From positions 1-48,745 of the forward strand of contig CAMWTK010000010.1 in NCBI GenBank assembly GCA_947177175.1: a DNA stretch of 48,745 bases, read 5' to 3'. Below, piece after piece: positions 1 through 8,561 of this stretch; positions within the stretch are counted from its first letter, which is position 1; the number at the start of each line of letters is the position of its first letter. This DNA is from an uncultured Treponema sp. GTDB taxonomy: Bacteria > Spirochaetota > Spirochaetia > Treponematales > Treponemataceae. The translations under genes were made by a program, and so were the position numbers. The notes below the pieces were generated by a model. That model was not told the DNA's origin. It was given only the letters and a program-made list of their open reading frames with translations, and did not search any database.

Positions 1-707
1 ACAGCGAAGTGCCGCACCTGACGGACGAGCACGGATTTTTCCGCATCTCATGGGGGCGGCTTCTGATCTGGAATTACAATCCCTTCGTGCGGAAAAATAT
101 CAGGCGCGAGCTTGCGGCAGAAATCGAGCGACAAGCACGTGCCGTCATTGATTCCGACATATTGCGGGGACAGCTGCTGCGGTTCGACAGCCACCAGCAT
201 CCGCACATGATTCCGCTTGTGTTCGACGCGCTCTGCGATGCGATCCATTCCCTTTCGGCACATGGATTCAACACGGAATTCATACGGAACGCACGGGATT
301 CGCTTTTTCCGTATCTCAAGAGCAGCACGTTTTTTTGCGGATTCTCACCCGCGAATTTTGTCAAATGCATGATTTTGAATTTCTTTGCGCACCGCGTCTC
401 GCGCAAATTAAGGAAAATGCGACTGGACGACAACTGCATTTGCGGCGTTTTTTTCAGCGGAAATATGGATGCTGTGCGACTCAAGAAAGTCCTTCCCGCA
501 TTCGCCCGATTGGTACGGCATCGCACCATCACAGCAGAAATCCTCTTCCATCCTGGAACGGTGCTTGCGCAGGAACTCGGCGACGAATTCACGAAAGCGG
601 GATTCAACGAGTTCCACACAAGCTCGCGCAGGAAAACGGAGTATGAATCAGCAACATTGGTGCGCGGCTTCGTGCGGGAATTGACAAAAGAGTTTTTTAA
701 TGAATAG
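1..707 (+). CDS. ChbG/YdjC-family carbohydrate deacetylase, 5' end missing
   Basis: The frame is open from the window edge, so the gene starts upstream; GTG at 9 is only the first possible start seen. The family removes acetyl groups from N-acetylated sugars with a metal bound by an N-terminal Asp pair and His residues. Visible here are the family's His-rich segment DSHQHPHM and a C-terminal LFHPG motif. The N-terminal NADDxG metal motif is absent, which fits a truncated view rather than a broken gene. About 233 residues are present, while the family usually has 250-300. The gene converges on the SPOR-protein gene, with 30 bases between the stops. The substrate (chitooligosaccharide or a lipid-linked sugar) cannot be told from what is seen. 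Confidence 0.7.
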   Translation, partial: SEVPHLTDEHGFFRISWGRLLIWNYNPFVRKNIRRELAAEIERQARAVIDSDILRGQLLRFDSHQHPHMIPLVFDALCDAIHSLSAHGFNTEFIRNARDSLFPYLKSSTFFCGFSPANFVKCMILNFFAHRVSRKLRKMRLDDNCICGVFFSGNMDAVRLKKVLPAFARLVRHRTITAEILFHPGTVLAQELGDEFTKAGFNEFHTSSRRKTEYESATLVRGFVRELTKEFFNE

Positions 708-737
708 GATTGGAGAGATAGGAGTCGCCATTCTCCC

Positions 738-2459
738 CTACTTCGGGTCAAGGGTGCGGCTTCCCCTGATCTTGCGCAGGAAAGCATCCCGGAATCCGAA
801 TGCCTTGAACTTTTCTAGTACCGTGCCGTATTCGTCCACGCTGAGCGGTCCGACCAGTATCTGGTATGCCGCACCAGACGCAAGCGGGACAATCGCCATC
901 GGGTAGGTCTCCGCATAGGTGTCCAGGACTGCCTCGATATTTTCCCGGTCGCTCAGCGTACTGATCTGCACATAATATGCCCCGTCCTGCAAATCTTTGA
1001 GCGACGGCACGATATACGCTTCCATGCCGGACGGCGACTGTTCCGGCACGACAACGATCGGCACAACCGACGCAGGGTCGTCCGCAGGATTCTCCCCGTC
1101 TTCGGGCGGATTTTCCGGCGCGGGTACGAGTACGATTGACTGGTAGGCATCGGAATCCGCTTGCGGTTTTGCCTCGTCGGCTGCCTCGCTGTCCGTATGG
1201 TCCCGGTCGATGTCCGCGGTGAATTTTTCGCTGCGCGCCACGTCCTCAAACGCGGGGGCAACGTCGTCGCGCAGGTATTCTTCTTCGATGGGCGACTCAC
1301 TGGCACTATCGTAATCATCGTACCAAACAAACTCGTATGCTATTTCTTCGTCCTCATCCGCAAAGTCATCAAAGACATATTCCTCTTCGTCCGCCGCAAC
1401 GTCATCATCCTCATCCGTAAGATCATCGAAGACATATTCCACATCGTCCGCCGCAATATCGTCGTCCGCATCCGCAAGATCATCGAAGATATATTCCACT
1501 TCATCAGCCGCAATATCGTCGTCCGTATCGGGATCAAAATCCGCCACGTCGATTTCGTCGAGCGCGTCGGGGGGGAACTCCGTGGCAACCACATCATCCG
1601 AATCGGGAAGTTCTTCCGCAAAGACACGCTCGCCCAAAAGCGATTCGGCAAGGTCGTCCAAATATGCGTCCACGTCATCGTCGTACCGTTCGGGTTCGTC
1701 GGCGGCACGGGGCGTACCGTCGGTCACTTCTTTTACGATGATGTTGATGTCTGCCAGCGCGTCCGTCGGGTACGGCGAATATTCGATGACGACCGGCTGG
1801 GCAGCTGCTTCCGCCAGAACGGGATCGTCATACGCGGCGGGCACGATTTCGGCATCGGCAGAAGCCGGCGGCTCTGCGGTTTCCAAAACGTCGGGGATAA
1901 ATGCCACGTCGTCGTCGCGGGAATCGTCCGCAAAAACCGGCGGCAGGACATATTCGGCGACCACGGGATCTTCGCTGACCGTCCGCGCCGATTCTTCCGG
2001 CACGAGGACGGCGGCCGTCTCGCGCTCGGCAGGCAACGGCAATTCGGCAACGGGAGCGGGCGGATTGTCGTCCGCAGAGGCAAAGTCGTCGCCTTCCGCA
2101 AGCACCGCCGTGCCGAACACCGCCTCGTCGGGGTTTCCCGTGCGCTTGGTGATTTTTACCTGCACGTTGGCATTTTTCCTGATTTGCAGCCGGTCGGCGG
2201 CTTCAGGAGAAAGCAGGATCGCCACGCCGTCGCCGGGATCGACCGCGCCCAGAACAAGCACGTCAACGGTGCTTCCCGTGGCGGGATTGGTGACCGCAAC
2301 GCTGTCGCCGGGAAGATAGCCGATCGTGCGCGCGAACATGCCTTTCGGCATCACCCCCGTGTCCGCGACAACCGCGCGTCCATCCAAAGAAGGTCGCGAC
2401 ACCGCAAAAAGCGTCGCCACGGCACACACTGTTACTGCAAAACTGATGATTTTTTTCAT
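738..2459 (-). CDS. SPOR-domain envelope protein with acidic repeats
   Basis: The protein has 573 residues. It begins with a signal peptide (MKKIISFAVTVCAVATLFAV). Residues ~30-105 resemble an RlpA-like double-psi barrel (PGDSVAVTNP, GDGVAILLSP). A long, very Asp/Glu/Ala-rich, probably disordered middle follows, holding three near-identical 19-residue units of the type DIAADEVEYIFDDLADADD. The C-terminal ~75 residues form a SPOR domain (GAYYVQISTLSD ... YQILVGPL), a fold known to bind denuded peptidoglycan glycan. It is therefore likely a periplasmic or outer-membrane septal/cell-wall protein. It lies 31 bases downstream of the small secreted protein gene and is probably co-transcribed with it. 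I infer cell-wall binding; the role of the acidic middle is unknown. Confidence 0.75.
   Translation of the reverse strand: MKKIISFAVTVCAVATLFAVSRPSLDGRAVVADTGVMPKGMFARTIGYLPGDSVAVTNPATGSTVDVLVLGAVDPGDGVAILLSPEAADRLQIRKNANVQVKITKRTGNPDEAVFGTAVLAEGDDFASADDNPPAPVAELPLPAERETAAVLVPEESARTVSEDPVVAEYVLPPVFADDSRDDDVAFIPDVLETAEPPASADAEIVPAAYDDPVLAEAAAQPVVIEYSPYPTDALADINIIVKEVTDGTPRAADEPERYDDDVDAYLDDLAESLLGERVFAEELPDSDDVVATEFPPDALDEIDVADFDPDTDDDIAADEVEYIFDDLADADDDIAADDVEYVFDDLTDEDDDVAADEEEYVFDDFADEDEEIAYEFVWYDDYDSASESPIEEEYLRDDVAPAFEDVARSEKFTADIDRDHTDSEAADEAKPQADSDAYQSIVLVPAPENPPEDGENPADDPASVVPIVVVPEQSPSGMEAYIVPSLKDLQDGAYYVQISTLSDRENIEAVLDTYAETYPMAIVPLASGAAYQILVGPLSVDEYGTVLEKFKAFGFRDAFLRKIRGSRTLDPK
1348..1518 (-). 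repeat. three tandem 57-bp units inside the SPOR gene
   Basis: Units start at 1348, 1405 and 1462, and a decayed fourth starts at 1519. Each encodes a 19-residue acidic block with the pattern (D/E)xAAD-x-EY-x-FDD. The multiple-of-three period keeps the frame, so copy number could change by slippage without breaking the gene. Confidence 0.8.
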
Positions 2460-2490
2460 ACTGACCGCCTTTCCCCCGTGACCATATCCG

Positions 2491-3000
2491 CTATCTTCCG
2501 TTCAGGCTTGCGCTGATTTTCAGCGCGACCAAATTCGCAAAACTTGACACGCCGTTTTCGTTGTTGTTCTGCCGGTTGACCGTCCCGATACGCTCGCTCC
2601 CGTCGGAAAGCTGCAGGCCCGTCTTGACCGCATAGTTCTTCCAGGTCACCCGGTCGATGTTCTCCAGCAGGATTGCGTCGGGATTGTTCGAACGCTCCGC
2701 AGGCTTGTAGTCCACCTCAACGCGGACAAGGTAATCCATGCCGCCTTCCGCGCTCTCGCTGAGCGCGGTCTTCAGCCCGTCGTCCGCCGCCGCACCGATT
2801 TTTACGAACACCGGCGAATTCGTGACGATATGCCCCGTCCCGAAAAAATAATCGAGTATTGTCTGTTCGATTAATGACGACGAGGCGCACACCGAATCCT
2901 GCGCGGCAGGATTGTTCTGGACAATCTGAATGGAAATGTTCTTCGCAAACGCGCCCATGCCCGCAAGCACGAGCAGCAAAACCGCACTGTTTTTTTTCAT
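2491..3000 (-). CDS. small secreted protein of unknown function
   Basis: The protein has 169 residues with an N-terminal signal peptide (MKKNSAVLLLVLAGMGAFAK) and no lipobox Cys, so it is probably periplasmic. I do not recognise a family. The start at 3000 is chosen because GGGAG lies just upstream and the signal peptide begins there; longer reading in this frame runs antisense into the dehydratase gene. The mature part is mixed alpha/beta in appearance, and the segments FVKIGAAADDG and YLVRVEVDYKP suggest strands. It sits 31 bases upstream of the SPOR protein and is likely expressed with it, which hints at an envelope role. It is divergent from the sugar-dehydratase operon. Confidence 0.65.
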   Translation of the reverse strand: MKKNSAVLLLVLAGMGAFAKNISIQIVQNNPAAQDSVCASSSLIEQTILDYFFGTGHIVTNSPVFVKIGAAADDGLKTALSESAEGGMDYLVRVEVDYKPAERSNNPDAILLENIDRVTWKNYAVKTGLQLSDGSERIGTVNRQNNNENGVSSFANLVALKISASLNGR

Positions 3001-3127
3001 ACGGACTCCCACAGACAACACAAGGTCTTTTCTTTTTTCAATATCGGCACGGGGGAAAAACTGTTTAGCGTTTTTGCATAGACTTTGTATGCCATTCGTG
3101 ATAATATAGAAAGCACGGTGGGTTTTC

Positions 3128-4660
3128 ATGCAAAAAAATAAGGCACGGCTGTACGTCATCGGCGCGGGGTTCGCGGGGCAGATGATTGCGCGCGACATCA
3201 GGCGCAAGAAGATTTTCGGGACAGTCGCGGCATTCCTGGACGACGACAAATCCCGTATCGGCACACAGGTTGATGGCATTCCCGTGCTCGGTCCGATAGA
3301 CGACGCGACGAAAGTGCTCCGCTGCGCGCGCAACGACGAGGCAATCATCGCCATGCCGAGCGCGCCCGTGGAGCGTATCCGCGAGCTGTACGAGATATTG
3401 CAGCAGTCGGGTTTTTTGCATATCCGTATCCTGCCGAGCGTCAGCCAGATTGTGGACGGCAGCGCGCACCTCGTCCAGACGCGCGAGATTGACCCGCTCG
3501 ACATCCTCGGGCGGACGCCGGTCACCGTGCCCCTGCACCAAAGCCTCGCCTACCTGCGCGGCAAGCGCGTGCTGATTACGGGCGCGGGCGGCTCAATCGG
3601 CTCGGAACTGGCGCGGCAGCTGCTGAGCGGCGGAGCGGAGCGGCTGTATCTTTTCGGGCACGGCGAGAATTCAATCGTGAGCATTTACCGCGAGCTGATC
3701 GTGCTGCAAAACGAAGGCGTGGGCGAAAAAGCGACGGTCGTGCCGATTATCGGCGACATGAAAGACGCGCAGTACGTGGATTATATAATAGAACAAACAC
3801 GCGCCGACGTGATTTTCCACTGCGCCGCCTACAAGCACGTTCCCATGCTGGAAGAGAATCCCGTCGCCGCGATTGAGAACAACGTATTCGGTACGAAGCA
3901 CCTGCTTGACGCGGCGCTCCGGCATGACGTGCGGCGGTTCGTGCTCATCAGCACGGACAAGGCGGTCGATCCGGTGAGCGTGTACGGCACGAGCAAAATG
4001 CTCTGCGAAAAACTGGTGCTGCACACGGCGCGGTCGGCAAAAGACGGCCAGTCGTTCATGTTCGTGCGATTCGGCAACGTACTCGGGTCGCGCGGGTCGA
4101 TTCTCCCGCTTTTCATGAACCAGATCAAGAACGGCGGGCCGGTCACCGTGACCGACCCCGGCATGAAACGTTTTTTCATGACGATTCCCGAAGCCTGCTC
4201 GCTCGTGCTGGAAGCGGGCGGCGTGGGCGAGAACGGCAGGTCGTACCTGCTGGACATGGGCGAGCCGATAAAAATCATGGATTTGGCGGAGCAGCTCATC
4301 GCGTTCAGCGGGCTTGAGCCGCACAAGGACATCGAGATAAAAATCATCGGCGCGCGCGAGGGCGAGCGGCTGGAAGAGCCGCTGTGGCTTGCCGAGGAAG
4401 CCCCAGACAAAACCGCATACGAAAAAATCCTCGCGCTCAAAAACCGCGCAATGGACGGCGACGAACTGACCGCGCTTCTGGACGACCTGCGCCCGATCTG
4501 CTTTTTCACGGCAGGGAACGCGGCGGCGTTCAGGGACAAGGAGCGGCTGATTGCACGGCTGCGCGCCGCCGTCCCGACGTTGGACGAATGCTACCAAAAG
4601 AACGCGGAGACGGCGCATATCATCGACCGCGAGATCAATCTGACGAAGGTGACGCTATGA
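3128..4660 (+). CDS. FlaA1/CapD-type UDP-N-acetylglucosamine 4,6-dehydratase, soluble form
   Basis: The family converts UDP-GlcNAc to a UDP-4-keto-6-deoxy sugar, the first step to bacillosamine-, QuiNAc- or sialic-acid-like sugars of glycans and flagellin. The protein has 510 residues. Residues ~5-130 form a CoA-binding-like NAD domain (VIGAGFAGQM), and residues ~145-430 form the SDR dehydratase with NAD loop GAGGSIGSE, the conserved CAAYKHVP segment, and STDKAVDP followed by VYGTSK holding the catalytic Lys. The membrane-spanning N-terminus of typical CapD/PglF proteins is absent, so this looks cytoplasmic. GGTGGG precedes the ATG. The stop overlaps the aminotransferase start (ATGA), showing tight coupling; the next gene would aminate the 4-keto product. 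Confidence 0.85.
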   Translation: MQKNKARLYVIGAGFAGQMIARDIRRKKIFGTVAAFLDDDKSRIGTQVDGIPVLGPIDDATKVLRCARNDEAIIAMPSAPVERIRELYEILQQSGFLHIRILPSVSQIVDGSAHLVQTREIDPLDILGRTPVTVPLHQSLAYLRGKRVLITGAGGSIGSELARQLLSGGAERLYLFGHGENSIVSIYRELIVLQNEGVGEKATVVPIIGDMKDAQYVDYIIEQTRADVIFHCAAYKHVPMLEENPVAAIENNVFGTKHLLDAALRHDVRRFVLISTDKAVDPVSVYGTSKMLCEKLVLHTARSAKDGQSFMFVRFGNVLGSRGSILPLFMNQIKNGGPVTVTDPGMKRFFMTIPEACSLVLEAGGVGENGRSYLLDMGEPIKIMDLAEQLIAFSGLEPHKDIEIKIIGAREGERLEEPLWLAEEAPDKTAYEKILALKNRAMDGDELTALLDDLRPICFFTAGNAAAFRDKERLIARLRAAVPTLDECYQKNAETAHIIDREINLTKVTL

Positions 4661-5874
4661 AAGAAGATTCCGCGCGCTCCGGCGCGCCGATGACCGTGCC
4701 GTTTTTCCGCGCGTCGCTCGGCGAGGACGAAAAAAAAGCCGTCTGCGACGTAATTGACTCGCACTGGCTCACGACGGGCAGCGTGACGCAGGGCTTTGAG
4801 GACGATTTCAAGGCATATATCGGCGCAAAACATGCGTTCGCGGTCAACTCGAACACGAGCGGCATGCTGCTGGCAATGGACGCATGCGGAGTCAGGGCGG
4901 GAAAAGCCGTCATCACCACGCCGTACACGTTCGTCTCCACGGCGGCATGCGCCGTCCACCTGGGCGCGGACGTGCGCTTTGCCGACATTGAGGCAGATTC
5001 GTATAGCATCGACCCCGAAAAAATAGAGGCGATCCTCAAGGACGACACGGAGCACAAAGTCTGCGCGATCGTTCCCGTGCACATTGCGGGCAACCTGTGC
5101 GACATGAAAAAAATCCGCGCGCTCGCCCAAAAATACAGCACGCCGGAGAACAGAATCTACGTGATTGAGGACGCGGCGCACTCGTTCCCGTCAAAAACGG
5201 CGGACGGCTATGCGGGCGTGCTCGGCGACGCGGGCGTGTTCTCATTCTACGTGACCAAAACGATGACCACGGGCGAAGGCGGCATGGTCACCACGAACGA
5301 CGACGCGATTGCGCGGCGGATTGCCGTCATGCGCCTGCACGGCATGGACCGGAGCGCGTGGGACCGTTATACCAGCCCGCGCGCCAGCTGGGAATATGAC
5401 ATCGTGGCATGCGGCTACAAATGCAACCTGCCCGACATCCTAAGTGCGCTCGGCCGCGAACAGCTGAAACGCGCGGGCGATTTTTTCACGCGGAGAAAAG
5501 CCGTCGTGCGCACGTACAACGCGGCGTTCGGCGGGTGCGATTTCCTGCGCCTGCCGCCTGACGGCGAAGGGAACGCCTGGCATCTGTATCTTATCCGCAT
5601 CGTCCCCGAAAAACTGGACTGCGACCGCGACACGTTCGCACGGGAATTGCAGGCGGCGGGCATCGGCATTTCGCTGCATTTTATCGCGCTGTTCCATTTC
5701 ACCTACTGGAAGAACCGCTATCCCGACTTTACGGCGCGGAATTTTCCGTACGCGGCGGAGCATTCGGCCAATACGATCTCGCTCCCGCTGTGGCCGGACA
5801 TGAGCGGCGAAATGGTCGATTATGTCATCTCCACGGTAACACGGATCGGGGAAAAACACCGGAAAAAGGACTGA
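4657..5874 (+). CDS. DegT/DnrJ/EryC1-family sugar aminotransferase
   Basis: This PLP enzyme family transfers an amino group to keto-sugar nucleotides. The protein has 405 residues. The fold-type I pattern is clear: NSNTSGMLLAM near residue 65, TTPYTFVST for substrate/PLP contacts, IEDAAHSFPS with the PLP-binding Asp, and YVTKTMTTGEGGM with the Schiff-base Lys at residue 201. The start at 4657 overlaps the dehydratase stop (ATGA), and an upstream extension in the same frame is just shadow of the dehydratase gene. Together with that gene it would make a UDP-4-amino-4,6-dideoxy-N-acetylhexosamine. I infer use in surface or flagellar glycan; no glycosyltransferase is seen nearby. Confidence 0.85.
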   Translation: MKEDSARSGAPMTVPFFRASLGEDEKKAVCDVIDSHWLTTGSVTQGFEDDFKAYIGAKHAFAVNSNTSGMLLAMDACGVRAGKAVITTPYTFVSTAACAVHLGADVRFADIEADSYSIDPEKIEAILKDDTEHKVCAIVPVHIAGNLCDMKKIRALAQKYSTPENRIYVIEDAAHSFPSKTADGYAGVLGDAGVFSFYVTKTMTTGEGGMVTTNDDAIARRIAVMRLHGMDRSAWDRYTSPRASWEYDIVACGYKCNLPDILSALGREQLKRAGDFFTRRKAVVRTYNAAFGGCDFLRLPPDGEGNAWHLYLIRIVPEKLDCDRDTFARELQAAGIGISLHFIALFHFTYWKNRYPDFTARNFPYAAEHSANTISLPLWPDMSGEMVDYVISTVTRIGEKHRKKD

Positions 5875-5877
5875 GCG

Positions 5878-8079
5878 ATGTGCGCAAAACGGAAAAACGC
5901 GGCGGCAAAACGGCTGACGTTCTCGAACGATTTTTACAGCGACCTTGAGGCGGACGGCATGCTCCATGCGCTTCTGATACGCAGCCCCGTCGCCGGGGCG
6001 ACGCTCGTCTCCGTCTCGCACCCGGCGCTGCCGCAAGGCTACCACCTGTTTTCGGCGGCGGACATCGCCGGGAAAAAGACCATCGCCATGCTCGGCGTGG
6101 AAATGCCCGTTTTCTGCGCGGAAGAAATCCGGTACAAGGGCGAGCCGATCGGTATGCTCGTGGGGGCGGATGAAAAAAAACTGCATGAACTGATCGGCGG
6201 CGTGGAAATCCGCTACGAAGAGCGCATGAGCGTTCCCCAGGGACTGCTCGCCGAGCGCGTCGTACAGACCGACCCGCAGCTGGACGACCTGTTTGCCGAA
6301 GCCGCCACCACGGTCGAAGAAAGCTGGTCGTGCGCCCTGAATCCGCAGTCGTGCCGGGAACCGAACGGCGCGTTCGCGTTTTTTAGGGCAGGCGTACTGC
6401 ACATAAGCACGCCCACGCAATGGATCAGCCACCTGCGCACGACGATTGCCGCCGTAACGGGCATCGAAAAGGAAAATATCGCCATTACGCGCACGCAGAT
6501 TTCCGGGCTGGACACCAACACGATCTGGATAAACGCGCAGCTGGCGGCTCAGACTGCCGTCTGTGCGCTCCTCACGAAAAAGCCCGTCAAACTGGTACTG
6601 AGCCGCGCCGAGCAGCAGACGTTCATAGAAAATGCCGCGCCGGTGACGATCACGCACAAAACGGCACTCAACGCGGATGGCGAGATTATCGCGGCCGACG
6701 TCGCCATTACGATGGACGGCGGCGCGTACAATCCGTTCGCGCGCGAGTGCCTTGACCGGCTGTGCATCGCAAGCTGCAACGTGTACCAGCCAAAGGCGGC
6801 GCGCATCCACGGGCAAGTCTTCTGCACGGCACAGCCGCCCCGCTCCGTCGATCTTGCCACCATTGACAGCAACGCGTTCTACGCAATAGAGAATCACCTG
6901 CAAAAAATCGCCGAAATGACGGGCATCTCGCCGCTGGAGCTGCGCAAAAAGAATTATCCCCGTGCGGCGCGGCAGCCATTATCGCTGCCGTTTCAGTTCG
7001 GCTGCGAGCACGTCACCGAAACGCTGGAGGCCGTCTGCCGGGTGAGCGACTTCAACCGCAAATATGTCGCCTATTACCTGAACGAGGCGAGCCGATACGG
7101 GCAGGACAACAATTCTCCATTTGCCCCACCCCTGCGCGGTGTGGGACTTGCCTGCGGGTTTTCAGGCTGCGGCTTCAACGGAACGTCGTTCATCAAGGCA
7201 AGCCCGTCGCTGGAAGTGACGCTGGAGACGGACGGTACGCTACATATCCACGCGCTTCCCACCTCGCATTCGGTGCGGGAAATCTGGAAGACTATCGCCG
7301 CCGACACGCTCAGCATCGGCAAGCACCGTATCGTCCTGAATTCGGATTTTGAGCCGGACAAAGAGCCGGAATCGCCCGACACGCTGCACAGCAACATCAG
7401 CATCATGACGCACCTGCTGCGCGGCGCGTGCGAGACAATCCGCCGGAAAAAAGACGGCGCAACGCTTCCGCTCACCGTCAGAAAGACCGTCGCCCCGTCA
7501 AAGAAAAAATTGTGGGACAAGGAGCGGTTTTCGGGCATGCCGTACCAGTCGAGCGCGTTCGCCGCCTGCGTGGTGGAAGTCGAGCTTGACCCGAGCACCT
7601 ACCGCGAGCACATCCGCGGCATCTGGATGGTCGTGGACGGCGGAAAAATCCTGCATGCGCGGGCGGCCGAATCCACAATCAAGTCCTCCATTCAGCAGAT
7701 ACTGCGCGAGCTGATGGAAAACGACACGATGCACTGCGCGCATATCCGCGTGCAGTTCGTGCAGAGCGACAGCGAGCCGAAGCAAATCAGCGACCTTGCC
7801 GCGGCAGTCCTGCCCGCCGCCATGACCGCCGCACTCTCGCAGGCACTCGCCATCACGCTGACACGGCTCCCGTTGCAAAGCGACACGCTCTACCGGCTGA
7901 CCAAAAAAGCGCAGCAACGCTTTGCCGAAAAGACCGCCGCCGAGGCGCAGGAAAAAGCGGCGGCAAAGCCGGGCGAATCCGCCGCGAATCCCGCGGACAA
8001 CGATACGGAGCAAGCACCGGCGACGAGCGCTGCGCCGCCGGAATCAGAAACGCGCGGCAGCCAGGGAGATGACGCATGA
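5878..8079 (+). CDS. molybdenum hydroxylase (xanthine dehydrogenase) large subunit, divergent
   Basis: The 733-residue protein aligns by eye with the Moco-binding subunit of the xanthine dehydrogenase/aldehyde oxidase family: RSPVAGA and LFSAADIAGKK near the N-terminus, STPTQWISHLR, MDGGAYNPF, and LELRKKNYP. However, the usual molybdopterin loop GGGFGxK is replaced by an ISGLDTNTI stretch, and the AFRGFGxPQ loop is replaced by PPRSVDLATID. A Glu-Pro that may match the catalytic Glu of GxGEPP remains near residue 635. The C-terminal ~50 residues are a low-complexity Ala/Glu-rich tail. The gene begins 3 bases after the aminotransferase stop and overlaps the iron-sulfur subunit gene. Family membership is clear; catalytic competence is doubtful. 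Confidence 0.75.
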   Translation: MCAKRKNAAAKRLTFSNDFYSDLEADGMLHALLIRSPVAGATLVSVSHPALPQGYHLFSAADIAGKKTIAMLGVEMPVFCAEEIRYKGEPIGMLVGADEKKLHELIGGVEIRYEERMSVPQGLLAERVVQTDPQLDDLFAEAATTVEESWSCALNPQSCREPNGAFAFFRAGVLHISTPTQWISHLRTTIAAVTGIEKENIAITRTQISGLDTNTIWINAQLAAQTAVCALLTKKPVKLVLSRAEQQTFIENAAPVTITHKTALNADGEIIAADVAITMDGGAYNPFARECLDRLCIASCNVYQPKAARIHGQVFCTAQPPRSVDLATIDSNAFYAIENHLQKIAEMTGISPLELRKKNYPRAARQPLSLPFQFGCEHVTETLEAVCRVSDFNRKYVAYYLNEASRYGQDNNSPFAPPLRGVGLACGFSGCGFNGTSFIKASPSLEVTLETDGTLHIHALPTSHSVREIWKTIAADTLSIGKHRIVLNSDFEPDKEPESPDTLHSNISIMTHLLRGACETIRRKKDGATLPLTVRKTVAPSKKKLWDKERFSGMPYQSSAFAACVVEVELDPSTYREHIRGIWMVVDGGKILHARAAESTIKSSIQQILRELMENDTMHCAHIRVQFVQSDSEPKQISDLAAAVLPAAMTAALSQALAITLTRLPLQSDTLYRLTKKAQQRFAEKTAAEAQEKAAAKPGESAANPADNDTEQAPATSAAPPESETRGSQGDDA

Positions 8080-8561
8080 AAATACCGATGATTCTGAACG
8101 AAGAAAAAGTCGTCCTTGACGTTGAGCCGGAAGACACGCTGCTCGACGCGCTACGCACGCAGAAACTGTTCTCCGTCAAAAACGGCTGCGGCAAAGGACG
8201 CTGTGGATTCTGCACGGTTCTGCTCGACGGCGAGCCAATCCCGTCCTGCCTCATTCCCGCCGGTATCGTGCGCGGCGCGGCGGTCGTCACGCTGGAGCAT
8301 TTCTCAAAATCGCCGGAATATGCCGACATCGCGGCAGGATTTGAGCAGGCAGACGTGCGCCCGTGCGGCTACTGCAATGCGGCAAAATATTTCAGCGTGC
8401 ACAGCCTGCTGAGCCGCGTCTACCGGCCGTCGCAGGACGAACTGAACGAGCTTGCCGACGCGCAGATGTGCTCATGTACCGACCACGACGCCTTCATCAA
8501 CGGCGTACTCTACGCGACTGCAAACAAACACCGGCGCGAAGGACGGAAAAATGGCCTCTGA
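8076..8561 (+). CDS. 2Fe-2S subunit of molybdenum hydroxylase
   Basis: The 161-residue protein carries the two [2Fe-2S] clusters of this enzyme family, which pass electrons from Moco to FAD. The plant-ferredoxin-type N-terminal cluster motif CGKGRCGFC is intact, followed by a further Cys in PSCLIPA. The helical C-terminal domain has CGYC and CSC, which match the second cluster ligands, but the usual CGxCxPG is changed to CGYCNAAK, so Pro-Gly is lost. The start overlaps the large subunit stop (ATGA) and the end overlaps the FAD-subunit start by 11 bases. The order large-FeS-FAD in one transcript supports a three-subunit complex. Confidence 0.85.
   Translation: MKIPMILNEEKVVLDVEPEDTLLDALRTQKLFSVKNGCGKGRCGFCTVLLDGEPIPSCLIPAGIVRGAAVVTLEHFSKSPEYADIAAGFEQADVRPCGYCNAAKYFSVHSLLSRVYRPSQDELNELADAQMCSCTDHDAFINGVLYATANKHRREGRKNGL

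Noticed and set aside
1161..2516. Long open frame on the plus strand antisense to the SPOR gene
   Set aside because: It is a mirror of a low-complexity GC-rich coding region; its product is Arg/Val/Gly-rich without motifs, while the minus-strand frame has a signal peptide and SPOR domain.
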